From Pseudomonadota bacterium (GTDB taxonomy: Bacteria > Pseudomonadota > Gammaproteobacteria > Xanthomonadales > Xanthomonadaceae): a DNA stretch of 64,000 nucleotides. The notes beneath the pieces are model-generated. The model had not been told where the DNA came from. It did no database searches and saw only the letters and a program-made list of their open reading frames with translations. The stretch lies in contig JAFEEL010000033.1 of NCBI GenBank assembly GCA_018241125.1, positions 124,001 through 188,000 of the forward strand, given 5' to 3'. Positions 53,078-61,701 of the stretch are shown here, piece by piece (within the stretch, counting starts at the first letter, position 1; each line of letters begins with the position of its first letter). A program made the translations under genes and the position numbers.

Positions 53078-54246
53078 CTGCGCGGGCCGCGAAAGTGCGC
53101 TGCATGCCGCTGTCCAATCGCCCTGCCGATCATCACCCTGCCGCGCTGGTTGCGCTGGCACCGTGCCACGTGGTGTTGGCCGTTGCTGCCCAGGGCGCCG
53201 GCGAAGTGGCAGATCGCATCTGGTTGCAGCTCACCCCGGCCGGCGACTTCGCCCCGCGCGATGGCCGCCAGTTGCCGATGGCGCACTGGCATACCGATGC
53301 CACCACCGCAGCGGCCACGATTGCCGCTTTTCGCGCCAACAAGACCCCACCGGTAGTCGATTACGAACACCAGACCCTGCTGACCCAGACCAACGGCCAG
53401 CCCGCGCCCGCCGCCGGCCGCATCGTCGATATGCAATGGCGCGAAGGCCAGGGCCTGTTCGGGCAGATCGAACTGACTGCCCGCGCGCGCCAATACATCG
53501 CCGACGGCGAATACCGCTACTTCAGTCCGGTGTTCACCTACGACCCCGACACCGGCAACGTGCTGGCCATCGTCATGGGCGCGCTGACCAATCATCCGGC
53601 GCTCGATGGCATGGCGCCGGTCGCGCTGCGCGCCGCCGCCACCGCTCGCTTTTCCGTCCCGTCCACCTCCCGCGAGGATTCCATGAACAAGCTGCTCGCC
53701 GCCATCTGTGCCTTCCTCAATCTCGATCCGGCCACCACCAGCGAAGACCAAGCCCTGACCGCACTGGCCGCGCGCCAGAGCGACGACCCACTGGCCGCGT
53801 TGCGTGCCGCGTTGGGCGTTGATGCCAGCGCCGACAGCGCCGCGCTGACCGCCGCTTGCGCCGCGCTCAAGGCCAACGCGCCCGACCCGGCCCGCTTCAT
53901 CGGCATCGAGGCGTTCAACCAGGTCAAGACCCAGCTCGCCGCGCTCACCGCGCAGGTCGAAGGCGACAAGGTCGAAGCACTGATTGCCGCCGCGCTCGGC
54001 GATGGCCGCCTGCTCACTGCGCAAGAGCCCTGGGCACGCAGCCTGGGCAAGAGCGATTTCGCATCGCTCAAGGCCTACGTCGAATCGGCTACGCCCATCG
54101 CCGCGCTGCGCACCACCCAGACCGGCGGCAAGGCGCCCGTAGACGAGCAAACCAATCCGCTCAACGCCGAGGAAATGGCCGTGTGCCGCGCCGTCGGCAT
54201 CGACCCCAAGGACTTCGTCGCCACCCGCGCCGAACTGGCCGCTTGA
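53068..54246 (+). CDS. Mu I-type head maturation protease with scaffold
   Basis: A 392-residue protein of the Mu gp32 family. The protease part (to about residue 190) has VVDYEHQTLL and YRYFSPVFTYDP, typical of the family. The C-terminal part is helical and serves as scaffold for the capsid. An internal in-frame ATG at 53683 with the ribosome site GCGAGG would make the scaffold alone, as in the nested I/Z genes of Mu. The start at 53068 has AGGA upstream; ATG 53104 is the alternative. Confidence 0.87.
   Translation: MTAPARAAKVRCMPLSNRPADHHPAALVALAPCHVVLAVAAQGAGEVADRIWLQLTPAGDFAPRDGRQLPMAHWHTDATTAAATIAAFRANKTPPVVDYEHQTLLTQTNGQPAPAAGRIVDMQWREGQGLFGQIELTARARQYIADGEYRYFSPVFTYDPDTGNVLAIVMGALTNHPALDGMAPVALRAAATARFSVPSTSREDSMNKLLAAICAFLNLDPATTSEDQALTALAARQSDDPLAALRAALGVDASADSAALTAACAALKANAPDPARFIGIEAFNQVKTQLAALTAQVEGDKVEALIAAALGDGRLLTAQEPWARSLGKSDFASLKAYVESATPIAALRTTQTGGKAPVDEQTNPLNAEEMAVCRAVGIDPKDFVATRAELAA
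53683..54246 (+). CDS. nested scaffold protein (internal start of the protease gene)
   Basis: An in-frame ATG at 53683 is preceded by GAGG at 7 bases and begins MNKLLAAICAFLNLDP. It would give a 187-residue helical protein identical to the C-terminus of the protease, the same arrangement as Mu gene Z within gene I. Expression is predicted from the ribosome site and the analogy. Confidence 0.65.
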   Translation: MNKLLAAICAFLNLDPATTSEDQALTALAARQSDDPLAALRAALGVDASADSAALTAACAALKANAPDPARFIGIEAFNQVKTQLAALTAQVEGDKVEALIAAALGDGRLLTAQEPWARSLGKSDFASLKAYVESATPIAALRTTQTGGKAPVDEQTNPLNAEEMAVCRAVGIDPKDFVATRAELAA

Positions 54247-54272
54247 TCGCCACCCACTGAAAAGGAACCGTC

Positions 54273-54683
54273 ATGGCACTCACCGCAGACCGCAACACCC
54301 CGCAGCGCCTGGATCGCATGCGCAACTCCGACCCCGTCGAAGCCGCCAGCCTGATCTACGTCGGCTCGATGGTCGCCATCAACACCAGCGGCAATGCCGT
54401 TGCCGCCAGCGCCACCGCCGCCAACATCACCCGCGGCGTGAGCACCGTGGCCCGCGCCGACAACTCTGCCGGGGCGGCCGGGGCGATCAACGTCGATACC
54501 GAGCGCGGCGTGTTCCAGTTCGCCAACTCCGCCAGCGCCGATCTGCTTGCCCGCACCGACATCGGCGCGACCTGCTACGTGGTCGATGCCCAGACCGTGG
54601 CCAAGACCGACGGCTCCGGCGCACGCCCTGTCGCCGGCGTGGTGCGCGACGTAGACGCCAACGGCGTCTGGGTCGAGTTCTGA
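54273..54683 (+). CDS. capsid decoration-like protein (DUF2190)
   Basis: A 136-residue protein of the type annotated as DUF2190 or capsid cement protein: it has GSMVAINTSGNAV, a central ITRGVSTVARADN and a final GVVRDVDANGVWVEF, all beta-rich. Its place between protease and major capsid genes fits an exterior decoration protein. A GAAAAGGAACC ribosome site precedes the ATG. Confidence 0.8.
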   Translation: MALTADRNTPQRLDRMRNSDPVEAASLIYVGSMVAINTSGNAVAASATAANITRGVSTVARADNSAGAAGAINVDTERGVFQFANSASADLLARTDIGATCYVVDAQTVAKTDGSGARPVAGVVRDVDANGVWVEF

Positions 54684-54711
54684 TCGCCCGCCAACCACCG
54701 AGGACTCATCG

Positions 54712-55605
54712 ATGATTCTCAACGCCGCCAATCTCAAAACCCTGAACATCGCCTTCAACGCGGCGTTCAAGAGCGCCTTCGCGGGTGCCGAAACGATGTG
54801 GCCGAAGGTCGCCACCCAAGTGCCATCCACCACCGGCAGCGAGGAATACGGCTGGCTCGGCCAGTTCCCGCGGATGCGCGAATGGCTCGGCTCGCGGGTG
54901 GCGCAGTCCATCACCACGCACGGCTACACCATCAAGAACAAGACCTTCGAATCCACCGTGAAGGTGCCGCGCGAGGCCATCGAGGACGACCAGTACGGCC
55001 TGTATACGCCGATGATCTCCGAGCTGGGCAGCTCGGCCGCCCAGCACCCGGACGAGATGATCTTCTCGCTGCTGCAAAACGGCTTCAGCACCGCCTGCTA
55101 CGACGGCCAGAACTTCTTCGACGCCGACCATCCGGTGCTCGATGCCAGCGGCAACCCGCAGTCGGTGTCCAACTCTGGCGGCGGAACGGGCAATCCGTGG
55201 TTCATGCTCGACACCAGCCGCTCGATCAAGCCGCTGATCCTGCAAATGCGCCGGCCGGCCCAGTTCGTGGCCAAGGACAAGCCGTCCGACGACAACGTGT
55301 TCGAGGACAACGAGCTGCGCTACGGCGTGGATGGCCGCTGGAACGCCGGCTTCGGGTTCTGGCAGATGGCCTATGGCAGCCAGCAGACCCTGGACACCAA
55401 CGCCTTCAATGCCGCCTATGCGGGCATGGCCGGTCTCAACGGCGACTACGGCAAGCCGCTGGGCATCCGCCCGAAGCTGCTGGTGGTCGGTGCATCCAAC
55501 CGCGCCAGCGCGCTGAACATCGTGGCCGTGCAGCGCAACGCGGCCGGCGCCGACAACATCAACTATCAGGCGGTCGATGTGCTGATCGTGCCCTGGCTGC
55601 CGTAA
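54712..55605 (+). CDS. major capsid protein (Mu gpT-like)
   Basis: Major head subunit. The 297-residue product has the gpT pattern: LNIAFNAAFKSAFAGAE, then WLGQFPRMREWLGSR, TFESTVKVPREAIEDDQYG and FFDADHPVL. The length is normal for the family. It begins 28 bases after the decoration gene with GAGG upstream. Confidence 0.95.
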   Translation: MILNAANLKTLNIAFNAAFKSAFAGAETMWPKVATQVPSTTGSEEYGWLGQFPRMREWLGSRVAQSITTHGYTIKNKTFESTVKVPREAIEDDQYGLYTPMISELGSSAAQHPDEMIFSLLQNGFSTACYDGQNFFDADHPVLDASGNPQSVSNSGGGTGNPWFMLDTSRSIKPLILQMRRPAQFVAKDKPSDDNVFEDNELRYGVDGRWNAGFGFWQMAYGSQQTLDTNAFNAAYAGMAGLNGDYGKPLGIRPKLLVVGASNRASALNIVAVQRNAAGADNINYQAVDVLIVPWLP

Positions 55606-55667
55606 GTGTGTGGGTGGCGCGGGTGCCCCGGGTCACCGGGGCACCTGCCCGATAACCGGAGGATCGC

Positions 55668-55856
55668 ATGTCCAAGTTGCACGTCATCTCCAAGCGTGAC
55701 GGCTATCGCCGCGCCGGCATCGTCTTCGGTCGCGTGGCCAGCGTCATCGACACCGACGCCCTGCGCAAGGCGCAGGTCGATGCAATCCGCGCCGACCCGC
55801 ACTTGAAGGTCGTGGCCGTCGAGCCCGACAAGTCCGAGAAGAAAGGCAAAGCCTGA
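55668..55856 (+). CDS. FluMu/HI1506-like small protein (Mu gp35-type)
   Basis: A 62-residue protein with the Mu-like FluMu N-terminal-domain pattern (HVISKRDGYRRAGIVFG, then VDAIRADPHLKVV). It belongs to the head-tail connector set; exact role unknown. A GGAGG ribosome site lies upstream. Its last base overlaps the next ATG. Confidence 0.8.
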   Translation: MSKLHVISKRDGYRRAGIVFGRVASVIDTDALRKAQVDAIRADPHLKVVAVEPDKSEKKGKA

Positions 55857-56389
55857 TGTACGTCACCCTCGCCCAGTTGGCGCAATCGCCGGGCGCGACC
55901 GAGCTGGCGCAGGTCGCCAGCGACAGCTTCGGCGCCATCGTCGATGCCGCCTTGATGGACGCTACCTTGCGCGGTGCCGACCGCAGCGCATGGTCTGCCG
56001 GCGACATCGCCGCCGCCGACGACGCTGCCGCGCGCATCAGCAACGAGATCGCCAACGCCGGCAGCCTGATCGACGGCTACCTGGCGCGCCGCTACGCCCT
56101 GCCGCTGAGCCCGACCCCTGCGATCCTCACCACCTGGGCCATCGCCATCGTGCGCTACCGCCTGCATACCGACCGCATCACCGATCCGCGCACCGACCCG
56201 GTCGCCCGCGACTACCAGCAGGCGATCGGCTTTCTCACGCAGGTCGCCAACGGTCAGTTTTCGCTCGGGCTCGAAGACCCCACCCTGCAACCGCCAGCAG
56301 TGGGCGAGATCAACATCAATGCCGGCCGCAAGGTGTTCGGCGTGGATACCGCCTGCGACGACGCCTACGGCACGGGGCGTGGGTTCTGA
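55856..56389 (+). CDS. gp36-family head-tail connector (DUF1320)
   Basis: A 177-residue helical adaptor protein. The family pattern is present: YVTLAQLAQ at the start, DAAARISNEIANAGSLIDGYLARRYALPL in the middle, and RITDPRTDPVARDYQQAIGFL near residue 105. It attaches to the portal and starts the neck. Its start overlaps the previous stop and its stop overlaps the next start. Confidence 0.9.
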   Translation: MYVTLAQLAQSPGATELAQVASDSFGAIVDAALMDATLRGADRSAWSAGDIAAADDAAARISNEIANAGSLIDGYLARRYALPLSPTPAILTTWAIAIVRYRLHTDRITDPRTDPVARDYQQAIGFLTQVANGQFSLGLEDPTLQPPAVGEININAGRKVFGVDTACDDAYGTGRGF

Positions 56390-56877
56390 TGGCCGCGATG
56401 CCCGCCAGCATGCTGCCCTTCGACATCGGGCTGGCGATTGCCCGCCTGGCAACCCCGTTGCCCGGGGCGCTGCGCGCGGTGGGCACCTCGGCCGACATGG
56501 CTGCCATCACCCAGCTGCGCGACTTCCCGGCGCCGTGCGCCTATGTGCTGCTCGCGCGCGAGAAAGCCACCAAGACATCCAGCGGGGCCAGCATCCCCGG
56601 CCAGCAATCGGCACGCAGCCAGTTGATCACGGTCACCTTCGGTGTGGTGCTGGTGGTGCGCAACCTGCGCGCGCAGCGCGGGGACGCCCTGCGCGACGAA
56701 CTGCGCGACAGCCTGGGCGCGCTGCGCAGCCGCCTGCTCGGCTGGACGCCGCCGCTGCCATCGGCCACCGCTTGCGAGCTGGTGCAGGGCGACCTGAGCG
56801 ATTACGACGCCGGAACCGCCATCTGGACCGACATCTGGCGCACCCAGCACACGCTCAACAACGGGGTGTCTGCATGA
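56389..56877 (+). CDS. Gp37-like tail terminator/completion protein
   Basis: A 162-residue protein resembling the phage Gp37 family, which closes the top of the tail tube. It has the segments FPAPCAYVLLAREKATKT and SQLITVTFGVVLVVRNLRAQRGD and a final DIWRTQH. The ATG overlaps the previous stop (TGATG), and its own stop overlaps the next ATG. Confidence 0.8.
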   Translation: MAAMPASMLPFDIGLAIARLATPLPGALRAVGTSADMAAITQLRDFPAPCAYVLLAREKATKTSSGASIPGQQSARSQLITVTFGVVLVVRNLRAQRGDALRDELRDSLGALRSRLLGWTPPLPSATACELVQGDLSDYDAGTAIWTDIWRTQHTLNNGVSA

Positions 56878-57062
56878 AAGTCGTCCTGCGCCAAGCCCAC
56901 ACCCACGCCGGCATCGCCTACGCCGCCGGCATGGTCATCGATGTGCCGCTGCTGGATGCGGTATGGCTCAAAAGCGCGGGGCTGATCGATTACCTCACCC
57001 GCCAGCCCAATCGCGCACCCGCTCCAGAACCCTCCACTGACCACCCCAAGGTGAACCCATGA
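56874..57062 (+). CDS. small connector protein, unknown function
   Basis: A 62-residue protein with a beta-rich N-terminus (KVVLRQAHTHAGIAYAAG) and a Pro-rich tail. Small proteins of this type stand before the tail tube gene in many Mu-like siphophages. Coupled at both ends by ATGA overlaps. Confidence 0.7.
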   Translation: MKVVLRQAHTHAGIAYAAGMVIDVPLLDAVWLKSAGLIDYLTRQPNRAPAPEPSTDHPKVNP

Positions 57063-57805
57063 GCCTGTTTTCGTTCCAGGGCAAGATCTACATCGCCGAC
57101 CGCCAGCCCAATGGCCAACCCGGCCCGTTGCGCTGGGCCTTCAACGTGCCCCAGCTCCAGATCAAGCTGGGCACTACCGTCAAGGAGCACAAGGAGTCGT
57201 TCTCCGGCCAGCGCTTGGAAGACGCGCGCCTGATCACCGAGGTCAAGGCCGAGGTGAGCATGGATCTGGAAGACTTCGATCCGCAGAATCTGGCGATGGC
57301 GCTGTACGGCAGCGCCGCCAGCGTGGCCGCCGGCAGCGTCACCGCCGAGGCGCTGCCCACCGTGGCCGTGGGCGACATCATCAAGCTGGCGCAGGTCGGC
57401 GTGAGCACGGTGGTGGTCACCGACTCCGCCGGCACCCCGGCCACCCTGGTCGCCGGCACCCACTACGCCATCGAGAGCGCTCCCGGCGGCCTGCTGAAGA
57501 TCCTCAACCTCGGCAGCTACGTGCAGCCCTTCCACGTGGCCTACGCCCACGCCGGCGCCACCAACGTGGCGATGTTCACCACGCAGGCCACCAACAAGTA
57601 TCTGGTCGGCGATCTGATCAACACCGTGGACAACTCGCGGGTGCTGGTGCGCCTGTATCAGGTGCGCTTCGATCCGCTCGCCCAGCTCGACGTGATCGGC
57701 GACGATTTCAACAAGATGACTCTGGCCGGTTCGTGCCTGGCCGATCTGGTCAACGGTGCCGACCCGACCCTCGGTTACTTCGGGCGCATCGAGGCCGGCG
57801 TGTGA
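57059..57805 (+). CDS. tail tube protein
   Basis: A 248-residue predicted tail tube subunit, beta-rich, with GKIYIADRQ at the N-terminus, an EHKESFSGQRLEDARLITE segment and DFDPQNLAMALYG, as in tube proteins of siphophages related to Mu-like B3/D3112. A central Thr/Val-rich insertion (residues ~100-155) could be surface-exposed. No sheath gene is next to it, so the tail should be non-contractile. Confidence 0.8.
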   Translation: MSLFSFQGKIYIADRQPNGQPGPLRWAFNVPQLQIKLGTTVKEHKESFSGQRLEDARLITEVKAEVSMDLEDFDPQNLAMALYGSAASVAAGSVTAEALPTVAVGDIIKLAQVGVSTVVVTDSAGTPATLVAGTHYAIESAPGGLLKILNLGSYVQPFHVAYAHAGATNVAMFTTQATNKYLVGDLINTVDNSRVLVRLYQVRFDPLAQLDVIGDDFNKMTLAGSCLADLVNGADPTLGYFGRIEAGV

Positions 57806-58320
57806 TGGCGAGCAAGGTCGCCGCAGTGAGCCCGTCCCGGCCGTCGCAAGACGGCCGCGACGATACCGGCGCGCAGGATCTGGAAGTCCTGCACCCCGAG
57901 CGCGTCATCCACATCGGTGGCTCAGAGGTGACGGTGCGCGAATACGGCTTTCTCGCGGGCTTGCGCCTGCAAGCCGCCGCCGCGCCCATCGTGGCCGCGC
58001 TGGCCGATGCCGCCGAGCGCGGGCTGAATCTGGCCGCGATCCAGGGCGTGCTGGCCGCGCACCCGGCGCAGATCGTCGCATTGCTGGCGGCGGCAACGGA
58101 TTTGCCGCCGGCGCAAATCGAAGCGCTGCCCGACGACGAAGGCCAGTTGTTGCTGCTGACCTGGTGGGCGGTGAACGCCGGTTTTTTCGTGCGGCGGGTC
58201 GCGACGGCCATCGCGGCCCGGCGCGCGGCCGAGGCGTCCGCTGGGCAGACCTCTACGCCGTCCTCATCGCCCACGGACACGATTTCTCCCGACTCGGCCA
58301 CTACACCGGCAGGCAACTGA
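57805..58320 (+). CDS. tail assembly chaperone, upstream frame (G-like)
   Basis: A 171-residue protein between tail tube and tape measure, the place of the lambda gpG-type chaperone. The N-terminal part (REYGFLAGLRLQAAAAPI) and central helices look like a folded domain, while the last ~30 residues are a Ser/Thr/Pro tail. A second frame (-1) encodes a better conserved continuation from about 58235. The stop overlaps an ATG in that other frame. Confidence 0.78.
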   Translation: MASKVAAVSPSRPSQDGRDDTGAQDLEVLHPERVIHIGGSEVTVREYGFLAGLRLQAAAAPIVAALADAAERGLNLAAIQGVLAAHPAQIVALLAAATDLPPAQIEALPDDEGQLLLLTWWAVNAGFFVRRVATAIAARRAAEASAGQTSTPSSSPTDTISPDSATTPAGN

Positions 58321-58445
58321 TGCTGTTCTACCGCGCCGCCACCGCCATCGACCGCCGCGCCCGCGCCGCCCGCATTGCCGACGTGAACCTCGGCTTCGCC
58401 GGCGGCAAGGATGCCCAACGCGCCCTGCGCGAGCTGGAGGACTGA
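58236..58445 (+). CDS. tail assembly chaperone, -1 frame extension (T-like)
   Basis: In the -1 frame a 69-residue segment reads RWADLYAVLIAHGH and on to FYRAATAIDRRARAAR, ending in ALRELED. This resembles the T part of phage tail chaperones. No start codon exists before the ATG at 58320, which would yield only 41 residues, so production as a G-T fusion by ribosomal frameshifting is the simplest idea. A standard slippery heptamer was not found. The ATG at 58320 alone is the alternative. It ends two bases before the tape measure start. Confidence 0.55.
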   Translation, partial: VRWADLYAVLIAHGHDFSRLGHYTGRQLMLFYRAATAIDRRARAARIADVNLGFAGGKDAQRALRELED

Positions 58446-58446
58446 C

Positions 58447-61400
58447 ATGGCCGGCTCCGGCGATCTGACGCTGGCCCTGCGCATCCAGGCCGATGTCGCC
58501 CAGGCCAACGCCGCGCTGAAGCAAACCTCGGCGCAGATCGACGCGGTCGGCGCATCCGCCAAGCAGGCCAGTTCGGGATCGGCCAGCTACACCGCGCAGA
58601 TGAGCGCGCAAGTGGCCGCCAGCCAGAAGGCCGGCGTCGCCGCCAAGGACTTGGCCGAATCGCTGGCGCTGATGGGCAAAATTGACCCCGCCGGGGCCAA
58701 GCTCGGCCAGCTCGACGCGCTGGAGGCGCAACTGGGGCGGCTGCACAAGGCCGGCGCGATCGGCGCGGCGGACTTCGAGCACCTGGGAGGGATTCTCACC
58801 GCCCAGCGCAACAAGCTGGCCGCTGCCGGCGAGGGTGCGGAAAAAGCCGCCGCCGGCATGGCGCATCTGTCACTGAACACCAGCTTCGCGCGGCGCGAGT
58901 TCGGACGGCTGGGCACCGACATTCTCACCGGCAACTACGGACGGCTGGAACAAACCTCGCTCACCCTGGCCAACGCCACCGGCCTGCTCGGGCCGCTGTT
59001 CACCGCTACCGGCGCGGCCATCGCCGGCGTGGTGGCCGTCATCGGCGGCTACATCGCCGCCGTAGCCGCCGGCGAGGCGCAGCAACACGAACTGGAAACC
59101 GCGCTGATCGCCACCGGCAACGTGGCCGGCACCACCGCCGGCCAACTGGGCGCGATGCGCGACCGCATCGGCCAGGCCACCGGCAGCTTTGGCGATGCGC
59201 AAACGGCGCTGATCGTGCTGGCGCAGTCGGGCAAGCTCGGCGCGCAGTCGCTGGAATCCCTCGGTCGCAGCGCGGTCAACCTCAGCCAGCTCACCGGGGA
59301 GTCGGTGGACAAGGTGGCCGCCGAGATCGCCAAGATCGGCGACGCACCGTCAAAAACCATCGTCGAACTAAACGACAAATATCACTTCCTGACGCTGGCG
59401 ACGTACGAGCAGATTCGGGCGCTGGAGGATCAGGGCAATGCGCAGGCGGCCACAGGCATCGCCACGCATGCGTTGCAGGACGCGACCGATCAAGCCACCG
59501 AGGAGATGAAAAAGAAAACCGGCATCTTGGCGCGCGCATGGGACGCGGTGACCGACGCGATCAAGGGCGCAATACAAGCGGCAAAAGATGCGGGGCGCAC
59601 CGATACGGATTACTTGCTGAATATCGCAAAAATAAATCTCAAATACGCGAGGGATAAGGTCTCGGCAGAAGGCAATTACGTCGATCCGATCGACGCCGCG
59701 GCGCTATCGAAAGCAAAGGCGGAACAGCACCGTTTGATGATGGCCAGCGTGGGAGAGTCGCTTGCCGCGCAATTACAGATGTTTCAGCAGATGGCTTCGG
59801 ATGCCGGCATCAAGGCCACCTCGCAAGCTGCCGACATGACCAAACAGTTGCGCGAGCAAACGGTGCAGATGGGACAGCAGACGGAGCTGGCGCGGGTCAA
59901 GTACCAGATCGAGCAGGGCAGTCTCAAGGGCGCTTCGGACTCCGCCAAACAACAACTACTCGCCGCTGCCGCCGCCAAGGACGCCGAACAGGCGCGGCTG
60001 GACGCCCAGCGCAAGGGCGGTGGCCGCGCTGGCGGCCTGGGCATCGATCGCGCCCAGCTTGCCGACGACGTGGCGGCCTACCAGAGCGCGTGGCAGACCG
60101 CGCAGAAAACCTTCGGCAACGCCGAGCGCCAACTCGACGCCCAGCGCAAGGCGGACGCGATTTCCGACAAGGCGTATTTCGCGGCCAAGCAGGCCGACAT
60201 CGATGCGCTGCTGGCCGCCCAGCTCAAGGCGCTGGCCGCCGAGCGCGCCGGGCTGCTGGCGCACGCCACCACCGCCGCCCAGCGCATCCGCGTGGATGGG
60301 CAAGTGCGCGATATAGATGCCAAGGTCGAACAGGCCCGGCAGGACGCCGCCGCCAAGACCGACGAGCTGCAACAGCGCAGCGCCGAGAACGACAAGCAGC
60401 GCGCGCAGCAATACAGCCAGCTCCAGCAGCAGTATTACGAGGCCATCGGCGACACCGGCGCGGCGCAGTTGCTGCGGGTGCAAGAGCAGTTCGACAAGGC
60501 GATGCAGACCATGACCGCCGCCGCCAACACCGATGGGCAGAAGATCGCCAAGGAGTTGTTCGATGTCGAAACCGCACGCGCGCATCTGGCGCAGATCGAG
60601 CAGGCCGCCGAGCGCGCTTTCGGGCAGATCGACCTGATCTCCCAACGCGCCAGCGCCGACCAACAGGCCGGGTTGATCACAGAGCGCGCCGCGCGCCAGC
60701 AGGTGATCGACGCCAACCTGCGCTATGCGCAGTCCCTGCAAAAAGACATCGTCGCCGCCAAGGCGTTGGCGGATGCGACCAACAATCGATCCGACATCCT
60801 GCACTACGAGCAGTTGGTGGAAAAAGTCCGCGAGCTGACACTGGTCACCAGCGCCCTCGGGCAGCAAGTGCAGACCACTCTGACCGACAGCTTTTCGAGT
60901 TTCCTGCAAAACGTCTTCACGCGGGCGCAAAACCTGCGTCAAGCCTTCGCCGATCTGTTCCGTTCCATCGCCCAGGGGCTGGCCAAGATCGCCGCCGACA
61001 ACATCTCCCAGACCCTGTTCGCCAAGCTGCACTCGCTGTTCAACCCCGGATCGAGCCCGGCAGCATCCGCTGCCGGCAATGCCGCCAGCGCGGCCGCATT
61101 GACCACCGCCGCCGGCGCGGCTGCGCCGATTCTGGGTGCCGGCGTCACCGCAGGGGGCGCGACCGCGGCCACCGCGATGAGCACGGCGATCATCACTGCC
61201 GGCGCAACCGCTGCCACCGAGATGGCCACCGCCATCGCCAGTGCCGGCATCGCTGGCGGCGCCGGGAATTCGGGCGGAGGTGCTCTGTCGATCGGGCGCT
61301 CAATCGCCGATATCGTGGCCGGTGTGCCCGGTGCCGCCACCGGCGGCGCGGTCGATGGCCCCGGCACCGAAACCTCCGATTCCATCCTCGCGCGCCTGTC

Positions 61401-61701
61401 GCGCGGTGAGTATGTCGTCAACGCCCGCGCCGTGCGCGCGATCGGCGTGCACAACCTGCACGCGATCAATCAGCGGCGCTTCCCGGCGTTCGCGCAAGGC
61501 GGCCCGGTTGGTCCGGTACCGCGCTTGGCCGAAGGCCCGGTCGGCGGCCACGGCCTGCGCCCGCAGGTGGTGAAGATCGTGCCGGTGTTCGATCCGGCGC
61601 AGATCGCCGGGGCGATGGCCAGCCGTGCCGGCGAGCAAGTCCACCTGATGCACTTCCGCAACAACCTGCCCGCCCTGCGGGCGATGCTGGGGACGCGCTG
61701 A
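58447..61701 (+). CDS. tail tape measure protein
   Basis: The 1084-residue protein sets tail length and is ejected into the cell envelope. It has a helical N-terminus with ALRIQADVAQANAALKQTS repeats, a TMP_2-type domain at ~150-350 with a hydrophobic stretch, long coiled coils to ~870, then an Ala/Thr-rich hydrophobic region and a C-terminal segment with SRGEYVVNARAVR. The ATG at 58447 is preferred to one 12 codons earlier. The part 59560-59900 is clearly less GC-rich than its surroundings. Confidence 0.92.
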   Translation: MAGSGDLTLALRIQADVAQANAALKQTSAQIDAVGASAKQASSGSASYTAQMSAQVAASQKAGVAAKDLAESLALMGKIDPAGAKLGQLDALEAQLGRLHKAGAIGAADFEHLGGILTAQRNKLAAAGEGAEKAAAGMAHLSLNTSFARREFGRLGTDILTGNYGRLEQTSLTLANATGLLGPLFTATGAAIAGVVAVIGGYIAAVAAGEAQQHELETALIATGNVAGTTAGQLGAMRDRIGQATGSFGDAQTALIVLAQSGKLGAQSLESLGRSAVNLSQLTGESVDKVAAEIAKIGDAPSKTIVELNDKYHFLTLATYEQIRALEDQGNAQAATGIATHALQDATDQATEEMKKKTGILARAWDAVTDAIKGAIQAAKDAGRTDTDYLLNIAKINLKYARDKVSAEGNYVDPIDAAALSKAKAEQHRLMMASVGESLAAQLQMFQQMASDAGIKATSQAADMTKQLREQTVQMGQQTELARVKYQIEQGSLKGASDSAKQQLLAAAAAKDAEQARLDAQRKGGGRAGGLGIDRAQLADDVAAYQSAWQTAQKTFGNAERQLDAQRKADAISDKAYFAAKQADIDALLAAQLKALAAERAGLLAHATTAAQRIRVDGQVRDIDAKVEQARQDAAAKTDELQQRSAENDKQRAQQYSQLQQQYYEAIGDTGAAQLLRVQEQFDKAMQTMTAAANTDGQKIAKELFDVETARAHLAQIEQAAERAFGQIDLISQRASADQQAGLITERAARQQVIDANLRYAQSLQKDIVAAKALADATNNRSDILHYEQLVEKVRELTLVTSALGQQVQTTLTDSFSSFLQNVFTRAQNLRQAFADLFRSIAQGLAKIAADNISQTLFAKLHSLFNPGSSPAASAAGNAASAAALTTAAGAAAPILGAGVTAGGATAATAMSTAIITAGATAATEMATAIASAGIAGGAGNSGGGALSIGRSIADIVAGVPGAATGGAVDGPGTETSDSILARLSRGEYVVNARAVRAIGVHNLHAINQRRFPAFAQGGPVGPVPRLAEGPVGGHGLRPQVVKIVPVFDPAQIAGAMASRAGEQVHLMHFRNNLPALRAMLGTR

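Noticed and set aside
52834..54150. Minus-strand gene opposite the protease
   Set aside because: The frame is an antisense shadow of the Mu I-type protease, which has clear family motifs.
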